The notes beneath the pieces are model-generated. The model searched no databases. It worked only from the letters and a program-made list of their open reading frames with translations, and was not told where the DNA came from. A stretch of 64,000 nucleotides of DNA from Rhizophagus irregularis (lineage: Eukaryota > Glomeromycota > Glomeromycetes > Glomerales > Glomeraceae). Each line of letters opens with the position of its first letter. Within the stretch, counting starts at the first letter, position 1. The stretch is from positions 2,356,001 to 2,420,000 of the forward strand of contig NC_089454.1 of NCBI RefSeq assembly GCF_026210795.1. The letters run 5' to 3'. The translations under genes were made by a program, and so were the position numbers. Below are positions 11,350-24,552 of the stretch, in pieces.

Positions 11350-13890
11350 TTCAATTTTAAATTCAAAAAATTTTGGTAGTTTTTTTTTGTTATTTATTAT
11401 TCCATTTTCTTATATAAATTTTTTTTTGATTTCAGTACCTTTATTATTATATTATATTAGCAAATTTTCTTTATAAATTTTTATTTTTATTATACAATGT
11501 AGCGACATGACTTTATTTGATCAAAGAAAAATAAAATTTAAACTATAAAATAAATACATCATCATGTTGTATACTAGTATTTATTTTCAAAATTTTTAGT
11601 TGTCTATATTATTTTAATATTCTTTGACCAAAATTTTAAATATCAAATTCGTATACACTTCGGATTGATTATATGATATATGGCAATTTCTTGCCGATAT
11701 CTGTACACTTTTTCTTATTTCGTAAAAACTATATACACATACTGATTCCATACAACAATATCTAATAATCACATCATTTATTAATTTATTTATATTCTAT
11801 TAAAAAAAAAAATATTTTATAATAAATGAGTTATTGAACATTTTTTATTTACCGAATGCAAGTAATCAAAATATATAAATTTACTGTTGCTTCACATTAT
11901 ATAAAGCATCCAAAGGCCAAGTTCCATTGATAGGAAAAAATGCATTTATACTATGTTACAGTAACAAGAGTTCATGTTTAAAGGGGAGTTAGGACCATGA
12001 AGTGTAAAATATATGAAATGTGATTTATATTGGATTTGTTCATTTCTAATATGACATTCGAATTTATAATAAATATTTTTTAACCATAATTGAGTTAATT
12101 ATGCAAATTTTTTAGTATCTTAATTTTATCATACTTTCAGAATTGTTATTTTTCGTGTAACTGTGAAATATGTTTTTATATGAAAAGTCCTATATAAAAT
12201 TTACATATACTATTTTATATAATTTTAAAGACCCAATATGGATTTTATATAAATGTGTAAAATATGTAATTCAAACATATTTCATATAGTTTTAAATAAG
12301 TATTATTCAATATTATAAATTGTAATTCAGTTTAATATTTTATAGTTAAACTATTTTAAACGAAATACAAGAATCAACATGAAATTATCAATGAATTTCC
12401 ATTTTGATGTAATACTAATTGATTTTTGGTTTTTTTTTGGATTATTATCATCTTGTTATTTAATAATAATCTGAAATAAGAAATTTTATAAAGGATCTGA
12501 TAACATCATTAAACTTTTTTACCAAGCTTATTAAATGTTATTTCATCATGATTATGCCAGAAAGTATTCTATAAATTACTAAATTAATTATTCTATTAAG
12601 AAAAATTACTACTTTTTATAACTTAATGCAAAAATATAAAATCATTTCCTTTATTCCATGATATTCTTTTATCTTAGTTGCAAGAAATTTTGTAGCCAAT
12701 GATCCTTTAAATTAATGGGTTAATGATTAATTTTTATTCTTAGATTATGACTATACGCCACATTAATAATCGCTAAACATAACCATTTTTAATCCATTTT
12801 AATTCAACGTTTCCAAAAAATGCTTAAAAATTCATACAGACGCTGGTGACAATTTCAACAACAATATTATATAAAGTAAATAAAATTTTTATAACAATCT
12901 GCTAAAAAAAGAATTTCATCTTAATCTTTTTTTTACATTAAAAATTACTTTGTCGATGAGTTAAATAAATACTTCATAATTTCATATATAGGATCAACGG
13001 ACGCAAATAGCAGCTTCATTATGATACTGTATTTGTTATTGGTTATTTCTCCCACTATAAGCACATCTTACTGGTTGAAACACCTCAAGGAGTGACTCGG
13101 TTTGATGTTTGGGTTTCAGTATATTGATTGGTAATTTTTGCCATGTATTTGTTGTCATGAAGATTTACACCATCAAGATTTTTTCAAATAAATTTGCTGT
13201 GTTATAAATTTAATGCGTAGAGAAATTTGTGGCGCCGTTAATTTAATATACTGTTATTTTTACTATTGATTAGTACTAAATTTCATATAAACTAAACTGA
13301 ATAATTTAAACTTAAAATATCATAAAACCACATAGGTAAGATTCCAAAAATATTTTTTATTAATAGCTTTAAGCAAGGGTTTTAATAAATTATTTTTATA
13401 ATTAATTAACTTTATCTTTCAAAAATCAATAATTTTATTATTTATTATTTTTATTTTTATAATTAATTATTTTTTTTATATTTTATTATTTTTACTTTTA
13501 TTATCTTTTAATAATACTTTTTTTTCAAAATATTTTTAGATATTTTCTTCAGTTAAAGTATAAATAAAAAATATTATAAAATATATTAAAAAAATATAAG
13601 ATCTCAAATATTCTAATACAATTTTTAAATTGAACCTTTACTAATAAAAAGAATAATTTAAGGTAAATTTAAAAAATAACTTTTGCGATCATTTTTTTTT
13701 AAATTTATAAGTCATTTGTCATCCTATCACATATGAAAATAAATATTGTCAGAAAAAATTTTTTGATCAAAAACCTTTTAATATACAGTACTAAAGAAGA
13801 ATGCACCACTTTAATTTTTTTTCAATATCGAATATGTTATTTATTGATAAATATATATTATTTACATATCAGATATAGTTTTTTACTTCA
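11350..13890. other. AT-rich intergenic sequence, nothing recognised
   Basis: Long A/T tracts, including a T-rich stretch at about 13430-13530, and no ORF that resembles a known family. Around 13000-13160 base composition is somewhat higher, but I could not read a gene there. Confidence 0.4.
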
Positions 13891-14007
13891 ATCACCGGGA
13901 ATGATCATTACCGTTGGCCAGAATTATCAAATTTTACCGGCACTATATTTTTATAATGCTGGTCGATCGTCATAATTTCAGTCACCAGTGATCATCACCC
14001 CGGTGAT
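13891..14007. repeat. Small inverted-repeat element
   Basis: The left end reads ATCACCGGGAATGATCA and the right end, reverse-complemented, ATCACCGGGGTGATGATCA, enclosing about 80 bp. The arrangement could form a hairpin and resembles a short MITE. I see no clear target duplication. Confidence 0.4.
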
Positions 14008-14681
14008 AGTTAGAAAAATTCTTACATATAAATATTATTTACAATAAAAAAAATTATAAAAAAATTAGCTAAAAAAATTTTTTATGCATAATTTATTTAA
14101 ATCGTCTTTTATTTTTTTTTTTAAAAAAAAGGCCAAAAATTTTATAATTATGATACTAAAACTTTTAACATATGAAAATTATTGATCGGATAGCTTAAAT
14201 TTTATTGATTAATTGAATTTAAAATAAAAATCTGGGCGGCTGGGTCAAAAATGGCAAATTGTGATATGAAAACCGAATTTATAACTTTGGCGTCGCCTTA
14301 TATTCAATCTTCATTTCCATTTTGTCTCTAAAAAAGATAAATATTTAACCCTTTCTTTTTTTCATAATACGGTATGTTCTTTTGCATAATACAAAATATT
14401 TCATTTTTACTATATAAGATCATATTTTTTAATTAATAATTTCTCTATAAAATATAATAAAAAAAAATTATAAAAATTTATTAAAATTATTCGATTTTAA
14501 TAAGGAATTATTAACTTTAGGATTGCGCACAATCCAGTTAAACCACAATTCTTGACACCAAAGACAAAGAAGTTGAAGGGGTAAAAGTGATTAAAGAGGA
14601 AAATCGTAAAGAATTAAAGAAAACTAGTAAGGAATTACGACATTAAATTAAAATACAACTTCAATCTTTAATCTCAGATCT
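14008..14681. other. Intergenic sequence, possible exon debris
   Basis: At 14515-14646 a less AT-rich plus-strand patch (AAAGAAGTTGAAGG, GAGGAAAATCGTAAAG, GGAATTACGACATTAA) looks like a worn charged coding fragment. It is too short to name. Confidence 0.3.
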
Positions 14682-16283
14682 TTATTTATTTAAATCATTT
14701 ACAAAATTATATGCATCAATATATAAATCAGAGAATCTTTTAACTATAATATTATGTAATTTAAATTCATTTACTTCGTCTTTTAAATGAAATATTTCAT
14801 TATTCAATTCATCATCAAAAACAATAGCCAAATATTTAACCCTTTCCTTCTTCATAATATATTCCTTTATATAAAATAAAATATTTTCACCTTTAATTGA
14901 CATTATATTTCCAATTATTAATTTCTTAATAAAAGTATTTTGTGAATTTTTTAGAAATATTTCCAGATCACTTGTTTTAAATAAAAATTTTAAACGTAAA
15001 TATTCTAATTTAGAAGGAAGAACTTGTCCTAAATTTTGTAATACATTTGAACTTAAAGTATCATAATCTTTTTTAATTTCAATAGTAATATAATTAATAA
15101 AATGTTGATTATTTTCAATGAATTGATAAATATTATCATCAGGTATACCCGAATTAAAATATCTAATCTTTGTACAATATTTCATAATTAATTTAAATAA
15201 CTGTCGTTTCTGCTGTTCATTATATCCGTGACTTATAAGTCCAAATCCAATATTTTCTAAATAATTACTAAACATCTCTATTAGTAATTGCAATGATTCA
15301 ATGTGTAGTATTTCTTCTAAAAACAAAGATCTCAATTTAAAAGGTTTATTAACCTTAATAATTTGTTTAACAAAATCAGAATTTAAAGATAGACAATAAA
15401 TAATATGAATAGATTCTAAAACATTCAATTGATCAAAAACCTCTTGTAAATCATTAACTATATACTTAAAATCAACGTTATAAAATATAATTGTATTTAA
15501 AGTATTTGAACAATTAGAATCTTTTAATGATAATAGATTATAAAAAGTAAAATCATATGTGATTTTTTTAAGATTATGTTGTGAAATAATTATTTCTGAT
15601 AAATCTTTTTCAATTAATGAACGATCATGTATAAAAAATTTAAAAAAAATTGATGAGATTGAATTGCAATTAGAATATAAAAATTTAAAAAATTTAATAA
15701 TATCATTTCTAAATGAAGATTCATCACTAATATATAATCTTAAATTACTGATGTTGCATGTAAAATTTGGATTTTGTAAAATTAAGTCCATATTATCATT
15801 AAAATATTTATGATCCGTATCCGTAGGTAGTACAACTTCAAAAGAATTTAAATTTCCTTCATTTTCAATTATCACTTCAATTAAATACCTATAAACTAAG
15901 ATTTCTAATTTCTCATTGCATTCATCAATTAAAGTAACGACCCATTTACTAGCAGAACGACAAACTCTATATGTATCAAAGTATTTAATAAAACTGGGAT
16001 AATTGAATAATGTATTTGAAAGTAATAATTTATCATCAATTCCATATTCATTAAATTTTGCTTTGCTATCTTCATTTAAAAAGCTTAAATAAGCTCCAAT
16101 ACAACGATAATGTTGGTTAGGAATTAAAAAAGGATCTTCCCATAATAATGGAATGGCTAGACGACACCATAATCTATTAACAAAAATACATGAATATAAT
16201 GTTGATAAATCTTTTCTTAAATATTGCATAATTTCATCTGTTAATTCGGGTAAATCCCCTGAAAATACTTTTGAGCATGCCAT
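14682..16283 (-). CDS. F-box protein with LRR-like C-terminal region
   Basis: Single-exon gene of 533 residues with an ATG at 16283. Residues about 10-50 match an F-box: LPELTDEIMQYL, then LSTLYSCIFVNRLWCRLAIPLLWEDPF. The rest is a leucine/isoleucine-rich solenoid-like region with irregularly spaced L-x-x-L-x-L segments (for example NTLNTIIFYNVDF, LESIHIIYCLSLN, KLEYLRLKFLF), as in the many F-box proteins of Rhizophagus. The expected role is substrate recognition in an SCF ubiquitin ligase through Skp1. The substrate is unknown. No frameshift or stop is seen. Confidence 0.9.
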   Translation of the reverse strand: MACSKVFSGDLPELTDEIMQYLRKDLSTLYSCIFVNRLWCRLAIPLLWEDPFLIPNQHYRCIGAYLSFLNEDSKAKFNEYGIDDKLLLSNTLFNYPSFIKYFDTYRVCRSASKWVVTLIDECNEKLEILVYRYLIEVIIENEGNLNSFEVVLPTDTDHKYFNDNMDLILQNPNFTCNISNLRLYISDESSFRNDIIKFFKFLYSNCNSISSIFFKFFIHDRSLIEKDLSEIIISQHNLKKITYDFTFYNLLSLKDSNCSNTLNTIIFYNVDFKYIVNDLQEVFDQLNVLESIHIIYCLSLNSDFVKQIIKVNKPFKLRSLFLEEILHIESLQLLIEMFSNYLENIGFGLISHGYNEQQKRQLFKLIMKYCTKIRYFNSGIPDDNIYQFIENNQHFINYITIEIKKDYDTLSSNVLQNLGQVLPSKLEYLRLKFLFKTSDLEIFLKNSQNTFIKKLIIGNIMSIKGENILFYIKEYIMKKERVKYLAIVFDDELNNEIFHLKDEVNEFKLHNIIVKRFSDLYIDAYNFVNDLNK

Positions 16284-17169
16284 GTTGGTTAAAGGAAAGG
16301 GAGGTTGCTTTCGTTTTCAATAATGAAATAAAATTTATCAATTTTTATAGTTGTACAATTTTCCATAAAAAGGCAACAAAAGAACAAAAAATTACATGTA
16401 AATCATTCCTTTTTTTTATTTATAATTCCCGCACCATGGAGTATAAGGCTAAACCTTCTGTCAATCGGTGTAATTCCGTTACAACGTACGAGTCGTACGA
16501 CAGTGTTATGAGATGTCACAAATGATCTAAATGTCACTAAGAGATAATATTTATTATATCATGTGATCTATAATGCTAGCCAGAATTATTTTAATAACAA
16601 ACTGCGGCATTTTGGTGTAATCCGGATAGAAACCAAAATCGGTTAAGATTATATATAAGAAAATTTTTTCATCAACAAATAAGTTAGTAGCATTGACATA
16701 ATATTTTTAATAAATTAGTGATACTTTATTAATTTTAAATAAAATAAAATTTTAATTTCGACTGGCACTATGAACTTTGCCTGAATTATGCCAATTTTTT
16801 GAAAATCTGAGGTGTAAAATTTTTGACAATAAGACAATAAGTACATTGTTATAACTAATTAGTTTTGTTATATTTATATACTATTTTGTAGCTTAAAATT
16901 AATCAATTCATACCTATCTATTAAAAAAAAAAAATTTTTTTAAATCATGGATCGACAGTAACTTGGGCTAAACATATAATGGCGGTAAATTACAAAAACC
17001 CAAGTTTCGTTTAGAGTCTTGACAAAATAATGTCAATTTCGCAAAATTCGGGCCGGCATTACATACGGCCCGAATTACTGCCGATCATCAAATATTATTT
17101 TAGCGAGATAGGTTTATATGATTTATTTTAATAAATATTAATCCGGATAAAAACCGCGGTATCCGGATA
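16284..17169. other. Intergenic sequence with worn repeat DNA
   Basis: Less AT-rich patches such as GGGCCGGCATTACATACGGCC (a palindrome-like stretch near 17051-17071) and ATCCGGATA words near 16620 and 17140-17165 suggest old mobile-element fragments. I could not define ends. Confidence 0.35.
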
Positions 17170-19306
17170 ATTAATTTTTTTTTTTCAGATATCATACCGA
17201 TTTTAATTTTTGAGTGTTGCCCATCTTGATCACCAAAAGGTAACACTAACATAGGAGTACCAGTATAAAGGGATTCATAAGTACTTCCTGCGCCTCCATG
17301 GCTTTCGTATTGGTGTGATTAAGTACAGCGAATTGTGGTGCAAACTTTGTAATATGAATATGTGGATGCATATTATTTAAGATTGGTAAAGTTTGAACTT
17401 GTGTTACCATCAGTAAAGTTTAATGTTGGATGGATTCATCTTTTGATGTCTCAGATAATGCCCAAACTACACCATCAACTATTTTATTGTTGATTGCTTC
17501 AACAAGTGATTGTAAAATTTTAAAATTTTGGTGTTATTCTCGATAATTGCGTAGAAACGTGTACCAAAAGCTACGTATAAAACTCGTTTGTGTCCATTAT
17601 AAAATCCGAGAGTTCAGGCGTAAGTGGAGATATTCTTCTGATAATACTGGTCCAATTTCCTATTAATTTGAAGAATGAAGAAAATTGATCTTTTATCATT
17701 TTTGTTAAATTTCATATAACAATCCGTCTATCATCCGCCATGGAAGTATCCGTCAGTTTAATAATCCGAAGGATAAATCCTTGAATATCCTCGGATTTTA
17801 GTAGATCATTATTCATCTGGCAGATTTAACGTACAGATCATTAATTATTACCTGAACATTTGGTGCTGAAGATTGTGGTAACTTTAAGATAAAAAAAAAG
17901 ATCATTATTTTTATGAGATAATTTTATCTAGTTTGTTGAACTAATTATAAAATGTAAATTACCTCAAAGTATCAATCAAAGCTAAGGAAACTTTTCGCAC
18001 TTTTTCCGATACCGATTTTATATTCATTTGGTCCCTTATGTCATTTAATTGACCCGCAAAAGGCTCATAAGCATAAGCTATTTGTAAAGGTTGTATTAAA
18101 GTACACCTAAACCTCTCAAAAATGATTCATTTTCTAATGAGATATTACAGCCAAACATCGGATCAGATTTATATGATTTAGGATCCATCACTAAGCAAAA
18201 GAGAAAATTTTTTCGTTAAGTGAGTTTTGCTATTAAAAAAAAAGGAATATGGTTATTTATAATTACTTTGCATAGATGCAATAAAACCAACAACAGGTTT
18301 ATTTAGATTATTAGCAACATCTATGCAAGCTTGATTTGTCAAATGAATAAATCAATATTATTTTCTTTAGTAGCATTCTTAAATTTTTCATAAGTTACGT
18401 TGTAGGCTTCCGTAGCTAATCTCATAAGATGTACCAATACTCTATAATCATCGTCATCTTTATGAATATTTATACGTTTACTACTATTTTTGGGAGTCAG
18501 GGTCTTAGACCCAATGTGATTTGTTTTAGTCCTGGATATTCTGATGACAGTTCATATTTTCCTGTTGTTAATAATATTGCCTATGAATCGAAAAAATAAA
18601 TAGGAGAAACTTAGACCGACAATCAAACCATTATCACGTTGTAATGCCACAATTTACCTAGTGAATTTATTAATTGTGGGCGCAGTATTATATTTAGAAT
18701 TAGTATATAAATTTTTAGTGATTTAAAATTGTACAATGTTACAAATGTTGGGTCCGAAATGACCTTAAACTAAGGGAATATTACGGAGGTTTATGAAATG
18801 CCAGATTATTTATTGGTTAATAATTGCAGAGGGTGATACTATATATATTAAGGATTTGCATTGATATAAAAAGGGGTCAATTTCAACTTAGTGAAAAAGA
18901 GTTACGAATTTTAAAATTTTAATTTTGGGATTTTATTTTTGAAATATTTAATTATGTTAAACCAAGCATATTGTTGTATTTATTTATATTACTAATAAAG
19001 TATTATTTTGTTAAGACTAAGGTGGCAACGTAGTTTACTATGGTCTTAGGTCTTACAACGTATAATAAAAGAAAAACCCTTACGTTGTGGTCTTTCAATC
19101 AAAACAGTAGCGACATCTAATATTGGTTTAAGGTGGCTTCTTCCTCCAAGAAAAGAACTGACCAAAATATTTTTAGGCGAACGCTCTATATCAATATTTC
19201 TAGGAACATAACCTTGCGTCACGGCATTAACGTGGACTTGATTTAATTTAATAATAGGATGAGTATCGGTAATAACTAATAAGAAAATAAGATTTTTATT
19301 AATCAT
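17170..19306 (-). pseudogene. Decayed UDP-glycosyltransferase
   Basis: Reading on the minus strand, 19306-19046 encodes a hydrophobic leader (MINKNLIFLLVITDTH) and the UGT entry motif PKNILVSSFLGGRSHLKP, ending in a stop. Further on, separate frames give GKYELSSEYPGLKQI (about 18560), NQACIDVANNLNKPVVGF (about 18330), and near 17290 the UGT signature SHGGAGSTYESLYTGTPM followed by LPFGDQDGQ. The order matches a UGT, but several stops and frameshifts separate the blocks, and a non-homologous stretch (about 18620-19040) lies between the first two. Intact relatives would be membrane-bound or secretory-pathway glycosyltransferases. I judge this copy dead. Confidence 0.75.
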
Positions 19307-20163
19307 TTTGATGTTTAATTTGATATTGGATATATTGGATCGAATCAATGAAAGTAAAACATCGCTTTATTTATACATATTTTTTATACTAAAATTCAAA
19401 ATAATTTGTTCGGTCAATCAATATTCCGAATTATTATAATACTTTCCTGTCAAGTAATGATCTTTGCATTTTATGACTAAATAACGTGTGATATGCATAA
19501 AATTAACTGTTCAGATAATATTATAATTTTCTCAACAAATTTATCAAAAAATAATATGTATCCCGGGCTACGTCCCGAACCTTTGTATTTATTTTCGCAT
19601 GTATTAAATAATAAAAAAATTTCTTGGCAAAAACCCGTTAACAAGTTAGCAGGTTGACGAAATAATCTACATATTTTTCCAAGACCGCATGGTCCCGGAA
19701 ATTTTAAAAATTTGAAACAAGTAGAAACTTAAAAATTTAAATTAAAAACGTTAGTAGGGTTTACGGGTTTACATACTACATACGCCACAAAATATCATAT
19801 GATCGTAATTTTTTTGATGGGTTAGTTGATGAAATGGTTATTTTCTTTCTTTTATAACAGTTATTTGTTTGAAAAAGTTTAACCAATAAATATTATTTTT
19901 ACTAATAAAATATTTTTTTTAAAATTAAAAACATGATGAAAATTTTGTGAAAAAATACCAAGAAAATTCTTTATTATTTAGTATATTTTTATTTTTCAAT
20001 GCATTTGGAATTACTTTATGTTAATAGGAAAATGAAATGGGTAGGGAATGGGATTGGTATGCCATCCCATTAATTTGGGTAGCATGTATATATGTACGAG
20101 CCTCAGTATACCAAGAGAAATTGACTAAGTATATTTTCTCTATAAAAAAAAATACTATTTTTT
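19307..20163. other. Intergenic sequence
   Basis: A hairpin-like GC-rich word (TCCCGGGCTACGTCCCGA) at 19561-19578 resembles the hairpins at 31817 and 60145, but lacks the CTAG end. Otherwise nothing recognised. Confidence 0.35.
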
Positions 20164-20752
20164 TTATGAAGCCCCAAAACCAGCCAAATAACCAGTTATT
20201 AGCGCAGTACCTCTAAATTTAAAACATGATGAAAAATTTCCATCTCCATTTTTATAACCCCGGACTATTGTGCTTACATTATGTAGATTCGTGGTAATTG
20301 CAATTTCTTGATCATTCAGATATATACCAAATTGATCTACTTGTATCGGTTCCACATCATATGTTGTCGCTCCGACTGCTATGTCTTCTCCTCCGTATGA
20401 AGTACCACTTGAACAGGGAAACAGAAGATATTTATTGTCCCATTTCGTGTACGAGACAGCACACTGTGCTTGTGCAGAGTTCTCTGTATCAAAATAATCA
20501 ACACAAACTTCATCGCGATTACATTGAATAGTATTTGATGTAAAAGTGCTTGGCAATTCTTCATTTGCGCATATAACCGTCATTGATGACATTGTAGTGC
20601 ACCAGGAGTTTACAAGTGTACTGTAGTTATGGTCTTTACAGGCGGCAGGTGTTGGAAATCAAAGTTCCATTCTTTGTTGATTCCCCTAGAGGTACTCCTA
20701 CGACAATAGTTGTGATCGCAATCAAAAAGAAAATACACAATTTAGCAAACAT
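20164..20752 (-). CDS. Small secreted Cys-rich protein, apparent frameshift
   Basis: An ATG at 20752 opens a signal-peptide-like N-terminus (MFAKLCIFFLIAITTIVVGV). That frame stops at CTGTAA near 20642. Shifting one base, an open frame carries ACKDHNYSTLVNSWCTT and then continues from MSSMTVICANEE to the stop at 20164 (GYLAGFGAS). The combined product would be about 190 residues with at least eight cysteines after the signal peptide and no domain I recognise. Either one base is missing or extra near 20650-20680, or the gene starts internally. A short intron was tried and gives no consistent frame. If intact in other strains it would be a candidate secreted effector-like protein; here it may be a pseudogene. 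Confidence 0.55.
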
Positions 20753-22740
20753 ATTCTTTTTATTAGAATGCAAAAGAAAAAGAAAAGGAAATGGAAAGTT
20801 TTAAGTTGTTCTTGTAGAAGGATAATATTATGAGAATTTATCTTGAATTTTATAACACAGTCATTCTCTGTATTTATTTTTTTTTTACATGCTAATCACT
20901 CCCAAATAATTTTTATTTTGTTTATTTTTTGTCTTACATTATTGATTGATAATGATAAAAAAAGTGCTACATGTAAAAAAAATTTTGCTAAGTGTAATAT
21001 ATGGTCCGCAAATCATCTGTAAAACTGTAAATCTTACCATGAAGCGGCGGTCGCGTTGTTTATGTTTATCGAGTTTTTTTTGTGGTCTGATCACTTGCAT
21101 AAAATGTCACACCCTTTATCAATGTAACAACACTATTAATATTTGTACTACCGAGGTGGATAATCCCGCGGTAAGATAATCCCGAAATAATTTATCAATC
21201 CCGAAAAATATAGGTATATTCCGTCTTTTTTTCCGTAAAAGGCTCATATTCCTGGAATTAATAACCTTATATCTCGGAATTTACCGAATTGTCTACATTT
21301 TCCGTGAATGGATCCATTTTTACGGAGTTTTTATTTTATTTTTTTTTTAACAGTAACTGGTAATGCGTTTTTTATTTATGCAGGATAACGATATGATAGC
21401 AGAAACTATCTACATAATATAAAAGAACACCTTGAAAGAAATACAAAAAATCATATTTCCCTCAATAACTGAGTTAATCTAGTCCTAAAAAACTAAAAAT
21501 AAAAAGTAGAAACTAAAATTGTGATTTCTACTAATAATATTTGTGTAAAAGCAATTGCTAATCTAAATTTTATGTATTTTTTTTTGTTTTTTCCTATTTT
21601 CCTATGTTTTCTAAATTTTCCTAATTTTCACTTGTTACGATATTGGGATTTCATTTATTAGTATAAGATTGTAAAAAAAAAAACAAAATAAAACAAAACA
21701 AAAAAAATTAAATAAAAAACATTAAGATAAAATTTTTAAATCTAAGCCCTTTATGAATATGTATCCAATATACGAGAACATTGCACTCGCTCGTGTTTAT
21801 TTTCAACCAAATCTAAGCGTAAATCCAAAAATCTAATCTGAATTTTGCATAATTGTGAGGACAAATTTGTTCATTCACTGTCGGAATCTTCTCTTCGTCC
21901 TTGCGTTGCCACTACGCGTATTTGTCTTGCTCTCCGCTTTTCTTTTTTTCTTCTTTGTCCACATTTTTACGGAGTTTTTACAGAAATAACATAAAATTTT
22001 ATAGGGATTTGCAAATCTGTACAGTACGGTTAATCATTATATTCTGTAAATACACGAATAAAATTTGTGACTCCTCGGATGATGAAGATGAACCGAAGAA
22101 AAAGTAAAAAAAGAACAAACACAAAAAGACTGGATAGTCTGCTTTTCCTTCTATTTCCAATTTGACTTTGGCAGATATACTGTAATTTCCTTGTGATTTT
22201 TAGAATACTAGGGCGGTGGATTTAAATCACGTGACTTGTTTTTTTTACTTTACGTTACTTCTAATGAAATTATGTGACTTGTGATTAATTTTGGGTTTTT
22301 ATTTTAAGTTTTAGTTATTTTAAGCCTTACCATTCGGAATAGTTTTTTTGGATTTCATTGATGTTTCTATATTTTGGGTTGGATTTTCTTTTTTTGTTAT
22401 TTTAGTTATTTTGTTAGCGGGAGTGCATATAAAATTTTTTTTTCCATAGAATACTCGAGTGAGGTTTTATGAAGAGGCGGTTTGTTTTTAGGTTTTATAC
22501 CTTGAATACCGTTAATTTATGATCTATGTAATTCTTATAATTCACTTACTTTTACTCTGTAATTTATATTGTATTTATTCACTTGTCACCTAAATTTGTA
22601 CTAGTTCAGTTTTGCAGTGGTTACATTTATTCTTCTAAAACATTTTCATCTGGATCATCGACCTTCTTATCAATAATGTGGTAAAGATTTCTACTAGAAA
22701 ACCTATGCAATGTCTATCACACATACATCAATAAATTGAT
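20753..22740. other. Intergenic repeat-like sequence
   Basis: Contains ATCCCG-rich text at 21160-21330 and two short coding-like ends: a basic/acidic tail on the minus strand (CGQRRKKEKRRARQIR...REDSDSE, about 21965-21877) and a plus-strand tail ending SSDDEDEPKKK at 22107. These look like the ends of worn mobile-element genes. No intact gene is visible. Confidence 0.35.
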
Positions 22741-22899
22741 TCACACCATAATCTTTGAAAAACTTAATTCCCATTCATCCTCTGAGACTTGGTGAGTCCA
22801 TTGAACATATGTATATGGACTTTTCTTTAAATCATTAATGTAATTATTTGGTAATAATTGTTTACTTATTATTATTAAACAATAAATGGCTTCACTCAT
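22741..22899 (-). pseudogene. Short coding remnant, unknown
   Basis: A 52-codon frame from the ATG at 22899 (MSEAIYCLIIISKQLL, then QWTHQVSEDEWELSF) ends in a TGA at 22741. Coding-like text continues in other frames to about 22625 (KKVDDPDENVLEE). It is probably the remains of a gene; the family is not recognised. Confidence 0.3.
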
Positions 22900-23198
22900 A
22901 GTCTTTTAAAAATTTATTTTCTGTATACCTATCTCGTCGTACTGTACACTCCATATATAGATATGAAACTAGTATAAAACTAAGCAACTAGTACAAATTT
23001 AGCATGTGACAAGTGATTAACACAAATTTAGTACATAATTAAAAATACATAATCAATATAAAACTAAAATTAATAGATAAAATGTGATTTTTCACTTACA
23101 ATAACTTTAAATTAAACATTTAAAAAATGTGTTTCAATGAATCTATTTAATAAATTAAATTATATTAATAATAAAATTTTTTTTCTTATAGTAATAAT

Positions 23199-24552
23199 TT
23201 ATTGATAAATACCTGAAAACCCTCTTGTTATTATATCATCACTTTGTTCATAATAATCGTCAGAATTTTTTGGCTCTGGAAGGTTATTAAAACTAAATAA
23301 ACTACTACCAGTATAATTAGCTTTTAAATGCATTTTATATGATGAGCTAGTTAAAGGTATATTGTCATTATTGATCTTTTTAATTTGTTTTTGCAATTCT
23401 AAAAAATTGTCATACTTAAATTCCCATAATTTATCTCTAATTTCAATGGCTGTTGGTCGATTTAACGAATTTGCATCTAAACATTTTTTAATTAAATGCA
23501 CAATTGATGGAGATACTTTAATTGTGTTAAACCTTGGTCTGAGTCCTAGACAAATTTTCACTGCTAAATAGTCATCATTAATTAGATCATGATATGGAGG
23601 TATTCCAGAAATAACTTCATACATAACTATTCCGCAACTGTAAATATCAGCAGCTTTAGTATAATTTTGTCCTCGTAAAATTTCAGGGGCAATGTAAGGC
23701 AAAACACCATATATATTATTTTTTGTATTTTCTGATGGCTTATAATCTGCAGGTTTACATAAACCCATATCTGTTATAAGAATAGTTTCATAATTTTTTA
23801 GTATATTACCAGTATGTAAATCTCGATGAATGATTTCATTTCCATGGATATTGTCAAGTCCAGATGCAATATTATACAAATAATTGATTTTAATTTTTAA
23901 ATCTAATTTATTATTTTCTTTTAAAAAATCCCGTAAGCTTCCATTTACTGCATATTCCAAAACCATCATATAATTCTTTGTCTCTGGATCTTGAGTTATT
24001 CCATATAGTTTAATAATAAATGAAGTATTATCGACTTTATTATGTAATGCAATCTGAATAAAAATATAAATAATATATCAATAAAATTAAATTCTCAAAA
24101 TTCAACAAATAATGAAAAATAAATTATACCTCATTCATAAATTCTAATGTGACATTCTTTGAATTATTTAAACTTTTCAGAGCCACAAACATATTTTGAC
24201 CTATTCTTTTCCAATTTTGATATTCATCATCCCAAAAACTTATATTTCCATCAATCCAATTTGCTTTGTATACTTTACCAAACCCACCTCTTGCAATATA
24301 CTCAATATTATATAGTTTATCATAAGGTATCCATTCTAATGCTTTTTTTACATCTTTATGAGATGATAGCTGAGTATCTTGAATAAATTTATCAATATTA
24401 TAATTACCACTTGTCCAATTATTGAAATTTTGTTGAAAATGCTTTGCATTACATACATAATTACAATTTTTACATTTTTCACTTAAAACTACTATATAAT
24501 CTTTTGTTATTGGATCTTGAGTTATTCCGTAAAATATATAATCTATTTTAAC
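23199..24552 (-). CDS. Catalytic kinase part of gene B (exons 9-10)
   Basis: These two exons on their own make a standard kinase of the family. The Cys-motif head (CKNCNYVC), NWTSGN and WIPYDKL are followed by the glycine loop GGFGKV, the beta3 lysine in VALKSLNN, and FMNE with the alphaC glutamate. Across the intron come IALHNKVDN, the hinge MMVLEYAVNGSL, HRDLHTGN, DMG and APE. All core catalytic residues are present. Exon 9 lacks an ATG at the MMVL position (it reads YIVVL), so translation from a local start is less likely than splicing from upstream. Some annotations may report this part as a separate gene. Confidence 0.75.

Noticed and set aside
24159-24386. Plus-strand frames opposite the kinase exons (also 47792-47983 and 53001-53186)
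   Set aside because: Shadows; the last one hides a real minus-strand array exon (52977-53390) that has no ATG.
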